Origin: Luteolibacter flavescens
GTDB taxonomy: Bacteria > Verrucomicrobiota > Verrucomicrobiia > Verrucomicrobiales > Akkermansiaceae
Assembly: GCF_025950085.1 (NCBI RefSeq)
Contig: NZ_JAPDDS010000004.1
Span: 310,001-374,000 of the forward strand
Reading direction: 5' to 3'
DNA length: 64,000 bases
In this document: positions 51,501 through 57,854 of the stretch, in pieces
How positions within the stretch are numbered: position 1 is the stretch's first letter
How the letters are laid out: each line of letters opens with the position of its first letter
Notes under the pieces: generated by a model
The model's database searches: none
Seen by the model: only the letters and a program-made list of their open reading frames with translations
Told to the model about the DNA's origin: nothing
Position numbers and translations under genes: made by a program

Positions 51501-53761
51501 CGCGGCTTTCCGATCTCGCCTGGATGCCCACCACGCTCTTCCTGGGCAAGGGAAGCTTCGACATCACCGCCCGCGGCGATGTGCTCCTCGGCCCGGTGGC
51601 AAATCCCTTCCTGCTGCCGCAGGGGATGAACAACCGCTTCTGGTACAAGACACACTTCAGCACCTACGCCGCGGACAGCAGCGTGACGGCGCTCTCGCTC
51701 GGCGGTGACGTGGACTGGCGCTCCTCCGTGGCGCTCACGCGGGATGGCGATACGTCCTTCCTCCGCGCGTGGACGGAGACCCAGCAGATGCTCGGCGGCT
51801 CGGGCAGCGCGGCGAATTTCCAGCCATGGTTGCGCGTCGTGGAAACCAGCGCGGTGCCGTATGACTCGGTCTTCTCGCTCGCCGCGCCGACGCTCTCGCT
51901 GACCGCGCTTTCCGGCGATGTGAATCTCGGTGGCAGCATCACGCTCTCGCCCGCATCCCGCGGCCAGCTTGAGATCGTGGCAAGCGGTGCGGTGAATGCG
52001 CTGCAGGCGCTGGGCCGCTCGTCTCAGGCGGGCTTTGAGCAGCGGGTGTGGAGTACCGCGAGGATCAATGTCTCGGATGCCGATCCCTCGGCCATCGCCT
52101 CGGCGATCCGTCCGCTCGGTCGCCCGACACCCAGCAACGCGACGAACGCCACCTCGCTGGATGCGATCAATGCGCTCTTCAATGAGTCCGGTTCCTACAC
52201 CGGCATCTACGGCGTCACGCAGACGAAGCAGGCGCTGCACACCGCCGGCCTGTTGCACGCGGGGGATGCCGAGCCCGTCCGCATTTACGCGGGCGGCGGG
52301 GATATTTCCGGCCTCACGCTTTTCAGCCCGAAGGCGACGCGCGTCGTCGCGGCGAATGACATCACCGACGTCTCCTTCTATATCCAGAATCTGCGCGGGT
52401 CGGACGTGAGCCTCGTCTCCGCAGGCCGCGACATCATCGCCTACAATGCGAGCTCGCCCTTCCGCGTGGAGGCCACCACGGGCAGCAATACGATGGTGAG
52501 CAATACCACGCCGCTCGCCGGGGACATCCAGATCGCCGGTCCCGGCACGCTGGAGGTGCTGGCAGGGCGGAATCTCGACCTTGGCATCGGGCCCGGCAAT
52601 GCCGACGGCACTGGCGCGGGCGTCACCAGCATCGGCAACCTGCGGAATCCCTACCTGACGAATGACGGTGCGGACCTCGTCCTCGGCGCTGGCATTGGTG
52701 CCGCTGTGGGCTTGGCCGAGAGCGACCTGAATTTCGCGAATTTCATCACGACCTACGTGAAGGGCCCGAAGGGCGCGGACTACCTGAAGGAAGTCGCGCC
52801 GGGCGTGAACTTCGACGAGCAGCCGCCGGAAGAGCAGGCACGCATCGCGCTGGAGGTCTTCTACCTCGTGATGCGCGATACCGGCCGTGACTTCAACAAT
52901 CCGGAGAGCGAGGGGTATCGCAACTACGACTCCGGCATGGCGGCGATCAAGGCGCTCTTCGGCGAGGAAGCCGGTGCGTGGGATGGCGACATCCTCGCCC
53001 GTGCCCGCGACATCCGCACCCGCAGCGGCGGCAGCATCAGCATCTTCGCTCCGGGCGGCGGGCTCTCGCTGTCGAATACGACCATCGGCAATCCGCTCGC
53101 GCCTCCGGGCGTGGTCACGGAGTCCGGCGGGGATATCTCCATCTTCACCCACGAGAGCGTGGACATCGGCATCGGCCGTATCTTCACCCTGCGCGGTGGC
53201 AATGCGGTGATCTGGTCCACCACGGGCGACATCGCCGCGGGCTCCTCCTCGCGCACCGTTCAGGCGGCCCCGCCGACGCGCGTGATCGTGGATCCGCAGA
53301 GCGCCTCCGTGCAGACGGACCTCGCCGGTCTCGCGACCGGTGGTGGCATCGGCGTGCTCGCCACGGTGGCAGGCGTGGAGCCCGGCGACGTGGACCTCAT
53401 CGCTCCCGCCGGCATCATCGACGCCGGTGACGCGGGCATCCGCGTGAGTGGCAATATCAACCTCGCAGCCGTGACGGTGGTGAATGCCGGCAACATCTCC
53501 GCCGGTGGCAATACCGCCGGTGCCCCGGCTGCCCCGTCCGCACCGAGCATCTCCGCCACGACCAACGCTTCCAACAACGCCGCCGCCGCCTCCCAAGGTG
53601 CCGAGGCGAAGCCCGCCGACCGCACTGAAGAGACGCCGGTGGAGGAAGTGGAGTCTCCCTCCGTCATCACCGTGGAAGTCCTCGGCTACGGCGGAGGCAG
53701 CGGGGATGAGGAAGAAGACGAGGAGGACGACGAAGAAGGCGAAGAGGAAGAAGGCGCCTGA
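42560..53761 (+). CDS. Giant FhaB-type exoprotein (TpsA), 3733 residues
   Basis: The long signal peptide with a basic start ends at about residue 36 (LLATPAMAG). A Gly/Pro-rich stretch leads to the TPS secretion domain (about 140-390), with QQALLNWQTFNVGKNTTLTF, INDPLANPTQILGKI and the signature NRNGIVFGGSSQVNVRGL (227-244). Residues about 400-2800 are repetitive parallel beta-helix units rich in Gly, Thr, Ser and Asn, with recurring GGSI/V and LDGTI-type turns. From about 2830 to 3650 (NNWLYRRGLVGADGTYGS, GGDLTVTAGGDISGGVYYVERG, FSPKATRVVAANDITDVSFY) it resembles DUF3739, the C-terminal region of large FHA-family proteins. The end is Ala/Ser-rich and then strongly acidic (about 15 Glu/Asp). 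Secreted through the TpsB encoded upstream; adhesin, matrix or enzyme-anchor roles are possible. Confidence 0.95.
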   Translation: MSPVRHPRLLRRTSQAAGTALLLLGEIGLLATPAMAGDILRGGRAGGGAPQGAANPVGTTPPPIVPSGGTTRDSLARTAMAIQSVQAMQLAARNLANNGGNHANTNPNGTGAILPDVPDGLTPGGLQVDPRVTGPGSPHWTGANLPVQTTTSGGTAQVTVKQTAQQALLNWQTFNVGKNTTLTFDQSAGGANVGQWTAFNFINDPLANPTQILGKIEAPGQVYIMNRNGIVFGGSSQVNVRGLTVSSLPINTNLIANGLLNNPDSQFLFSGLAIPAGANGTPAFTPEAPHPDLGRYGDVVVEAGAILNSPTDAAKVGGRITLVGPNVTNRGSILTPDGQAILAAGMQVGFAAHDTNDPSLRGLDVFIGQASGYAGTATNDGLIEAMRGSIVMAGRAIAQNGALTSTTSVALNGRIDLLAHYNAVANTAYNPTNTTTGRPFIYQDSGTVSLGEGSLISILPELTSKDTTVGTQLALRSQVNIAGRSVYLGEDSLMYAPNAKVSIQAGEWVRFGTNPQPSFVQSTGQVYLDKNAQIDVSGTDGVEVGVAQNILSIQLRGAELANSPLQREGPLRNATVNVDIRDAGVFQSEMWVGTPLADISGFANLIQRGVGQLTVAGGSVDIGAGGSFVMQSGSGIDVSGGSTIFKGGVVKTTRLVTADGSLVDIADARPDETYLGIYDGLTAEVNRKWSVSNLYKNPLGPSGERYEADSVQGGAGGSISIAAPSMALDGKFTGETVNGAYQRDTPAQAAKLSLSFTSQDKSYASLPLHAPTPPTVTFQSGVTQTAVAAFQVDAAGNAAPLSAERQENVYLSPELLAGDGFGSLTVYNPDGDIVVPENVSLVAPALGSISLTGTNVTVDGSIIAPGGSITFKSSNFTLDMLNQIAGGNVLPAPLADRGVFTLGEKAVISTAGMIVDDRPTTAGSPQGTRAVDGGSVSIDAYSTTLSTGGLIDVSGGAIMSERGRVTYGDGGSITVADGSDDSPVGTLQGGRLQLGATLKGYSGAKAGSLTLNASAFQVGGTSTTPGVIVLQPDFFNQGGFGSFSLTGLSMPDGAGGSIPGLSIAEGTVIAPVVQGLIASSPDSPVFSLSTVLQEEGVRTPVSLTFGAKGVSAAPVGLISRGGVVMGEGAVIRTDAQGTVVFNGQTVAIHGTVEAPAGSITINGANSLPSNSVPTSAAATTLIGSTARLSTAGTTVLTSNPLGLRQGKVLGGGSITVTGNIIAETGAVLDVSGTSGVLDLPPGYLSLSRAEQRAARGRDYVPVTRETNGGSITLSGAQMLYSDATLVANAGGKSATGGSLTVSSGRFITPGQAYTSADTNLIVTQTGPNLPAGNPGIGETLRDADGNVIAGIGNFAVDRFAAGGFDSLTLNGNVRFEGDVTIQTPGRLRVASGGVITATGNVVLDASHVALGQAFRPPAAAGEVITRFTSTDTSGTTTPYAFAPVHGTGDLTVKAQLIDVGDLSLQSIGHADFIATKGDIRGNGTLSAAGDLTFEAGQIYPTTGSAFNIFAYDHAGGKGSVTIRKGEQRALPYSAGGTLSIHASTIVQGGTLRAPIGTINLGWDGTGTAPVNPIAGTTVAAPVTTHVTLSSGSVTSVSAIDPVTGKGVILPYGLSLDGNSWIDLAGNNITVGGVPSKEINLAGLDVTSEAGSVIDMRGGGNLYAYRWISGNGGRKDVLDNSGAFAVIPGYGFDYAPYAANSSTSTVGGDPGYVNAGLRVGDQITLGASSGLPAGTYTLLPARYALLPGAFLVTPGSGTPAGTVKRPDGSAIVSGYRANNLDPSRTGATVISNFEVASAKVVRARSEYQDLYANTTLREAAIAREFAVPRLPVDAGYLSFTATTGMRLGGTVTSTAPQGGRGGVVDINSPVDIFINATGTGGPEGSLTLSSTLLNSFGAESILIGGIRTFGTDGATVSVGTGNLTVDNAGSALTGSDIILVAKNDLTLKDGSLVTSTGSVNTDDLILGNAAVAGSGDGTLVRVSGDTTTGLTRRGVTSATNARLQVGAGSILTGGSITLDSTYATSFDGTARLNGTSVSLNSGRISLLLDGAGTLDPANYGLVLSGQALAALQSTAKSLSMTSYSSLDVYGTGTVGSRAFEQLSLQASSIRGFNQNGGTATFTASHLILGNAGDRAAGAAPAGPLGGTLAFDARQITLGANDLRVDSFANVSLAADERLVVSGEGSFRTAGDLQVRTPLVTGLKAANHLIGSAGHLSVTRPPGSSAGANGGLGAKLTLEGGTLDVASNITLSSGELTLRSTAGNVNVGNARIDVGGTVTRFVDVTRYTGGGTVNLESKGGSVIVGQPAVISVAAVSGGGNAGTLNVSAADGSLVLDGTIDASAGSTGLKGRFTLDAGSLPGESLATLDATLNKGGFTRSRDYRFRNGDVLIDGLATSGTYRVATDNGSITVTAAGEIDASGKTGGTIDLKAHRSLILEDGASLSVAAREFDSAGKGGSIVLEAGAHRNGVIDTTALLDLRTGAVLDLGVAAQTADSAKQGKYAGTLHLRAPRNAANTDLQVAAIGSTINGASSILVEGYKVYDLTGTPNGTITSGVQGQILADGNAFLGSTGNTGANYTAMMNRLTGGNAALDLILAPGAEIINRTGNLTLGSTGSTASEDWNLSTFRFGPRGAAGVLTLRAAGDLKFHNALSDGFSGGTSLWLSPLNAYNAALPANSQTWSYRLTAGADFSAASFREAIDGTGSLDLGKAIGSASATGGSNATTASIIGNAFQVIRTGSGNIDITTGDAVRLLNPFASIYTAGTRLANANSIFAESDFVTPILTGNNSNGSLGATQQTYAASYSMAGGNVTITAGGNIERKTNNNSGLIDDSSRQLPNNWLYRRGLVGADGTYGSVRVSTGLGGATDAAASTTWWVDFSNFFQSVGALGGGNVTMTAGNDITNVDAVIPTNARTPRGTPDATKLVELGGGDLTVTAGGDISGGVYYVERGRGILDAGGSITTNATRSLSLGLLGNLNNPAAARLSDLAWMPTTLFLGKGSFDITARGDVLLGPVANPFLLPQGMNNRFWYKTHFSTYAADSSVTALSLGGDVDWRSSVALTRDGDTSFLRAWTETQQMLGGSGSAANFQPWLRVVETSAVPYDSVFSLAAPTLSLTALSGDVNLGGSITLSPASRGQLEIVASGAVNALQALGRSSQAGFEQRVWSTARINVSDADPSAIASAIRPLGRPTPSNATNATSLDAINALFNESGSYTGIYGVTQTKQALHTAGLLHAGDAEPVRIYAGGGDISGLTLFSPKATRVVAANDITDVSFYIQNLRGSDVSLVSAGRDIIAYNASSPFRVEATTGSNTMVSNTTPLAGDIQIAGPGTLEVLAGRNLDLGIGPGNADGTGAGVTSIGNLRNPYLTNDGADLVLGAGIGAAVGLAESDLNFANFITTYVKGPKGADYLKEVAPGVNFDEQPPEEQARIALEVFYLVMRDTGRDFNNPESEGYRNYDSGMAAIKALFGEEAGAWDGDILARARDIRTRSGGSISIFAPGGGLSLSNTTIGNPLAPPGVVTESGGDISIFTHESVDIGIGRIFTLRGGNAVIWSTTGDIAAGSSSRTVQAAPPTRVIVDPQSASVQTDLAGLATGGGIGVLATVAGVEPGDVDLIAPAGIIDAGDAGIRVSGNINLAAVTVVNAGNISAGGNTAGAPAAPSAPSISATTNASNNAAAASQGAEAKPADRTEETPVEEVESPSVITVEVLGYGGGSGDEEEDEEDDEEGEEEEGA

Positions 53762-53794
53762 TGCTCGTCTCCTGATTTCCATCAAGGGATAGTC

Positions 53795-54643
53795 ATGAAA
53801 TCACCGCTCCTCGCGCTTCTCTTCGCCGCCTTGATTCCGGTCGCTCCGGTGCAAGCCGCCGGTGAGGATGCGGCCGCGCTTTATCGCCAGGGGCGCGATC
53901 TCTTCCACGGGAAGGGTGTGGCGAAGGATCCCGTGAAAGCACGCGAGATCCTCGGCCAGTCGTCGGATCTCGGCGACGTGAATGCGAAGACGCTGCTCTC
54001 CTTCATGATGGCGCAGGGCATCGGCGGTGAGAAAGATGCTGCGGCGGCTTTCAAACTCGTCCTGTCCGCTGCCGGGACGGGAAATGCGGATGCGTGCGTC
54101 AATGCGGGCGCGATGCTCCAGTCGGGGCTCGGCACGAAGAAGGATGCCGCGGCGGCGCTCGGCTGGTTCGAGAAAGCTGCCGCTGCAGGATCCGTCTCGG
54201 GAAGCTTGAAGCTCGGCGAGATCCATTACTTCGGCGACGATGGCGTGCCGCAGGATTACGCGAAGGCGCTGCCGCCGCTCACCGTGGCGGCGGAGGGAGG
54301 CGATGCCCGGGCCCGCACGATCCTCGGCTCCATGCATGAATTTGGCCAAGGCGTGGCTACCGATCGCAAGGCCGCGCTGAAGTGGTATGAAGCCGCGGCC
54401 CGTCAAGGCGATGCCAGGGCCCAGGCAAATCTGGGCCGCCTGCTCAGTGGTGGGAATCCAGAGGAGCAGGACCGCATCGCCGCCTACGCGTGGCTGAAGC
54501 TTGCCGCGCTGAAAGGCGAGGCCATGGGCAGCATCACGCTGGCGAATGTCGCCGCCGGATTGGACGATGCGCAGAAGCAGGAGGCCGAAAAGCGCTATGC
54601 TGAATTGCTGCGCGAGACGAATCCCCCTCGCCTCGGGAAGTGA
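53795..54643 (+). CDS. Periplasmic Sel1-repeat protein
   Basis: The protein has 282 residues with signal peptide MKSPLLALLFAALIPVAPVQA. Six or seven 36-residue Sel1/TPR-like repeats follow, for example ALYRQGRDLFHGKGVAKDPVK, GSLKLGEIHYFGDDGVPQDYAK and RTILGSMHEFGQGVATDRKA, which pack as a solenoid for protein binding. It lies 33 bp after the exoprotein stop in the same direction, as the last gene of the secretion cluster. Sel1 proteins often act as adaptors in the periplasm; here it may stabilise or regulate exoprotein export. The end (LRETNPPRLGK) is short and basic. It may instead be an independent housekeeping adaptor. Confidence 0.9.
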   Translation: MKSPLLALLFAALIPVAPVQAAGEDAAALYRQGRDLFHGKGVAKDPVKAREILGQSSDLGDVNAKTLLSFMMAQGIGGEKDAAAAFKLVLSAAGTGNADACVNAGAMLQSGLGTKKDAAAALGWFEKAAAAGSVSGSLKLGEIHYFGDDGVPQDYAKALPPLTVAAEGGDARARTILGSMHEFGQGVATDRKAALKWYEAAARQGDARAQANLGRLLSGGNPEEQDRIAAYAWLKLAALKGEAMGSITLANVAAGLDDAQKQEAEKRYAELLRETNPPRLGK

Positions 54644-54683
54644 GGTGAGAGGTGGCCAATCCCGCGATGGGGATGCCGCCTTG

Positions 54684-55256
54684 TTAGCCTAGCTTCCCGG
54701 CCACGGAGAGCACCTCCTGGATCACGCCGCGCACGGACTTCTCCGCCGACTCTTCGGTGAGCTTTCCGGTGTCGTCGAATTTTCCGTCAGCCCCGCTGAG
54801 CGAGAATTGCTTCGGCACGACGAGCACGCCGATGTTCCCGAGGATGGCGCGCAGATGCACCAGTCCGCGCAGGCCGCCCAGCTTGCCCGGCGAGGCGGAA
54901 AGCAGGCCCGCCACTTTGCCGCGATACGCGGAGAGCGCGGGCTCGTCGTCCGTTTCGGTGCGGCTCACCCAGTCGATGTAGTTCTTCATCAGGGGCGCGA
55001 TGGACGAGTTGTATTCCGGCGAGACGAAGAGGATCGCATCCGCCGCGGTGAATCGCTCCTTCAGCCGCTTCGCCGCCTCGGGCAGGCCGGTGGCATCCTC
55101 GATCTCCTGGTTGAAAAGAGGCAGGTCATACTCCGCGGGATCGATGAGATCCACCTCCGCCCCGGCATCGGTGGCGACCCTCGCGGCCACTGCGGCGAGC
55201 TTGCGATTGTAGGAGTCACGGCGGGCACTGCCCGGGAGGATGAGGAGCTTGGTCAT
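54684..55256 (-). CDS. NADPH-dependent FMN reductase / flavodoxin-like protein
   Basis: The protein has 190 residues. The FMN-phosphate loop is PGSARRDSYNRKL (8-20), and SPEYNSSIAPLMKNYIDWVSR (about 79-99) is the second conserved loop of NADPH-dependent FMN reductases (PF03358). SASPGKLGGLRGLVHLR contributes the third flavin loop. It likely forms a cytosolic dimer or tetramer that reduces free FMN or quinones. Its gene converges with the Sel1 gene and is read on its own. Confidence 0.93.
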   Translation of the reverse strand: MTKLLILPGSARRDSYNRKLAAVAARVATDAGAEVDLIDPAEYDLPLFNQEIEDATGLPEAAKRLKERFTAADAILFVSPEYNSSIAPLMKNYIDWVSRTETDDEPALSAYRGKVAGLLSASPGKLGGLRGLVHLRAILGNIGVLVVPKQFSLSGADGKFDDTGKLTEESAEKSVRGVIQEVLSVAGKLG

Positions 55257-55348
55257 TCAATCCACACCCATGCCCCATTTCCGGCGTGAGGAAAGCGAAG
55301 ATCTGCCTTTCACGCGATCGCACTCCACGGCGAGTGCTGAAACGAAGG

Positions 55349-55381
55349 AACCCTCCCCGCCGGGTGTGGCAAGGGAGGGTT
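55349..55381 (-). terminator. Probable terminator of the secreted-paralog gene
   Basis: On the minus strand AACCCTCCC pairs with GGGAGGGTT across a 15-base loop, 48 bp beyond the stop at 55429. The T-rich tract that follows is weak (CCTTCGTTTC). Confidence 0.55.
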
Positions 55382-55428
55382 GACTTGTTAGAAGATGCGA
55401 TGGTGAGGCTGCGATGCCTCCCGCCTGG

Positions 55429-56622
55429 TCAGGGCTGCGTGTAGCGGATGCGGCCGAAGAGCTTGCCGCCGGTGGCGACGGACTTCGGCACGGTGATGGT
55501 GATCTGGTCGGGGTTCGTGCCATTGTCCACCACGCCGATGCTCGCGCTGCCGACGGTGCCGCCGGTTTCGCCCACGGGCACGTCGGTCCAGCTTGTGAGG
55601 TTGCTTCCGTATTGGAAGATGAGCGTGGAGCCTGCCTTCGCATCGTCGCGGCGGTTGAAGGTGAAGACGAAGTTCGCACCCGTGGCATTCAGGGTCGGGA
55701 GGATGGAAGTGTCCGGGGTGCCGGGATTTCCGTTGAGGAGGAATTCCAGCAGGTTCTCGAGGCCATCGCCATCGGGATCGGCGGTCGGGAGGCGCTTGGC
55801 CGGGGTGTCGAGCGCGGGGAAGGTGGCGATCCAGGTATCGTAGCCACCCTGCGGCTGCGTGCTGCCCGCGGTGATGACGATGTCGCCGCCGCTGGTGATG
55901 CCCACGGAGCCCTCATATGCGCCGGTGCCCACGGAGCCGGTGGGATTCGCACCCGTATTCGTCGGGAGGATGCGCTGGACATCCACATAGGTGGTGCCGC
56001 CGGACTGGCCAAAGGAGGCCTGGATCATGCCGGTGAAAATGTCGTAGGCAGGCCCGGCAGACGGGTTCCACTTCGTCCAGCTGTTCTCCCAGCTCACGGA
56101 GTCGGTCTGGCTCAGCACTGCGGCACCGCTGGCGGTGGGGTTCAGCGTGCGGACCATTTCTTCCTGTCCGGTCAGCCTGCTTCCGGCCACGCCGAGCGAG
56201 TTCGAGGTATATCCGGTCCAGATTGCGGCGCTGCCCGGAGTCGCGGCGGCGGCGGACACATAGACCGTGCGGGAAGGATCACCAGCCACCGGAGCGGCGG
56301 CGCCGAGGCCACTGTTAGGAGAGGAACTCAGGTTTCCGATCACGCCGAAGTGGAGGTCGGTGCGCGAGTACCAGTTGGCACCGTAGGCGGCTACGAGGTC
56401 CGCGCTGATGTTGCCGCGCACGCCGGTGATCTGCCCGTCGCGGAATGCGGTGGCCGAGCCGAGGTTGAAGAAGACGTTCGTCGATGCGCCCGTGCCGCCC
56501 GTGGCTTGCACGCCGAGCAGGAGATTGCCATTCTCGAAGGTCCACGCGGCGGTGGCCACGGACGGGGCGACGAGGAGCGAGGCGACGGCGAGGATGCTGC
56601 GGAGCTTGTGATGAGCGTTCAT
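55429..56622 (-). CDS. Secreted protein, paralog of the divergent PEP-CTERM gene, with calcium-repeat C-terminus
   Basis: The protein has 397 residues, signal peptide about 1-26 (LAVASLLVAPSVATAA). Residues 27-255 (WTFENGNLLLGVQATGGTG, STNVFFNLGSATAFRDGQ, AAYGANWYSRTDLHFGVIGN, QRILPTNTGANPTGSVGTG) align along their length with the neighbour at 56910. Then the protein diverges: a LPTADPDGDGLENLLEFLLNGNP linker of TSP3/EF-hand type and a C-terminal beta-sandwich (FVFTFNRRDDAKAGSTLIFQY, SLTSWTDVP-like NLTSWTDVPVG), the usual verrucomicrobial secretion tail. It has no PEP-CTERM. Function unknown; extracytoplasmic. Confidence 0.82.
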   Translation of the reverse strand: MNAHHKLRSILAVASLLVAPSVATAAWTFENGNLLLGVQATGGTGASTNVFFNLGSATAFRDGQITGVRGNISADLVAAYGANWYSRTDLHFGVIGNLSSSPNSGLGAAAPVAGDPSRTVYVSAAAATPGSAAIWTGYTSNSLGVAGSRLTGQEEMVRTLNPTASGAAVLSQTDSVSWENSWTKWNPSAGPAYDIFTGMIQASFGQSGGTTYVDVQRILPTNTGANPTGSVGTGAYEGSVGITSGGDIVITAGSTQPQGGYDTWIATFPALDTPAKRLPTADPDGDGLENLLEFLLNGNPGTPDTSILPTLNATGANFVFTFNRRDDAKAGSTLIFQYGSNLTSWTDVPVGETGGTVGSASIGVVDNGTNPDQITITVPKSVATGGKLFGRIRYTQP

Positions 56623-56746
56623 GGGTCCGGGATGGAGGTCTCATTGGCAGTGCAGGTCCGTATCCGGGGGGACACCTCTCCCGTGGGAGGCCCGCTTCGC
56701 CACCGCCGGTCCTAGTCTTGATGCAGGGGCATTCAACGAACCGTTC

Positions 56747-56777
56747 GTGACGGAGGCGTCACACAGCCGTCCTGTGC
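56747..56777. promoter_or_regulatory. PhoB-box-like repeat between the divergent paralogs
   Basis: GCGTCAC-ACAG-CCGTCCT (56756-56773) has 7-bp repeats 11 bp apart. Together with GTGACGG just before it (56747) it repeats the palindrome GTGACG-GAxG-CGTCAC found at 34239-34254. GTCAT/GTCAC follow at 56806 and 56812. Confidence 0.42.
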
Positions 56778-56909
56778 GAGCCCCGTGAACCGGCAAACCT
56801 GTGGCGTCATCGTCACGAAGCCCCCTTTGACCCGTCCTGAAGCGAGCACAAGTCTCCGAGCGCCAGACGCAACGATCCCGCGGCGTCTTCTCCCACCGCT
56901 CAAATCCAC

Positions 56910-57749
56910 ATGAAACCAAACTCCCTCACCAAGTGTGGCCTGCTCCTCGGCTCGCTGCTCGCCCTGACGGCTCCTTCCGCCATGGCGGCCTGGACCTTCC
57001 CGAATGGCAATCTCCTGCTCGGCTTCCAGGCTTCCGGCGGCCAAGGTTCCACCACCAACGTTTTCTTCGACCTCGGCTCGGCCACGGCCTTCCGTGACAA
57101 TCCGAACCAAGGCCTGCTCGGCAACATCGGCGCCGACCTCGCCGCCGCCTACGGTGCCAACTGGTACTCGCGCACCGACCTTCACTTTGGCGTGGTGGGC
57201 AACCTGAACTTCGCTCCTAACAGCGGCCTCGGCTCCGCCGCCGCGGTGGATGGCGACCCTTCCCGCACCTTCTACGTCTCCGCCCCGACGATCGACATCG
57301 GCAGCGGTGCTCTCCAGACCGGCCAGACCGGCAACTCGCTCGGCGTGGCAGGCAACTACTTCGCAGGCCAGGAAGCCATGGTCCGCACGCTGACGGCCAC
57401 GGCCAATGGCACCGTATCCATCACCCAGGGTGCCAATCCCACCGAGTGGGCAAACGGCTGGACCACCTGGAATACCGTCGGCGGCAGCAGCTACAGCACG
57501 CTCGCCGGCATCCAGGACACCTTCGGCCAGTCGGGCTCGGTGAACTACCTCGATATCCAGCGTATCATCTCCACGAACACCGGCGCGAATCCTGCCGGCA
57601 CCGTGGGCACAGGCGCATGGGTCGGCACCATCGGCATCGGCAATGACGGCAGCCTCTATGCCATCCCGGAGCCGTCCGCCATGGCACTGGCCGGCCTCGC
57701 AGGCATCGCCGCCGCATTCCGCCGCCGCCGCACCTCCGCCAAGGCCTGA
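56910..57749 (+). CDS. Secreted PEP-CTERM protein, paralog of the divergent gene
   Basis: The protein has 279 residues: signal peptide about 1-25 (LLLGSLLALTAPSAMAA), a mature domain WTFPNGNLLLGFQASGGQGSTTNVFFDLGSATAFRD and so on (about 26-245), and the PEP-CTERM tail IPEPSAMALAGLAGIAAAFRRRR plus a short basic end. The tail has the canonical Pro-Glu-Pro motif, hydrophobic helix and Arg cluster. Sorted by an exosortase system to the envelope or extracellular matrix. The mature domain is shared with the divergent neighbour, so one ancestor was duplicated and received different C-terminal anchors. It precedes the PstS-like gene by 105 bp in the same direction. Confidence 0.87.
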   Translation: MKPNSLTKCGLLLGSLLALTAPSAMAAWTFPNGNLLLGFQASGGQGSTTNVFFDLGSATAFRDNPNQGLLGNIGADLAAAYGANWYSRTDLHFGVVGNLNFAPNSGLGSAAAVDGDPSRTFYVSAPTIDIGSGALQTGQTGNSLGVAGNYFAGQEAMVRTLTATANGTVSITQGANPTEWANGWTTWNTVGGSSYSTLAGIQDTFGQSGSVNYLDIQRIISTNTGANPAGTVGTGAWVGTIGIGNDGSLYAIPEPSAMALAGLAGIAAAFRRRRTSAKA

Positions 57750-57854
57750 GCCCGCATCTCCGTCCCGATTGACCACGAGCAGCACCACTCTCCTCCCCTG
57801 GTGCTGCACCCAAGATCGAACAATCCCAAAGCAAATCCTCCAACAACTACGACC

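Noticed and set aside
51131-53785. 884-codon open frame on the minus strand
   Set aside because: Antisense to the end of the giant exoprotein gene; composition is biased and no motif was found. The plus frame has the clear family features.
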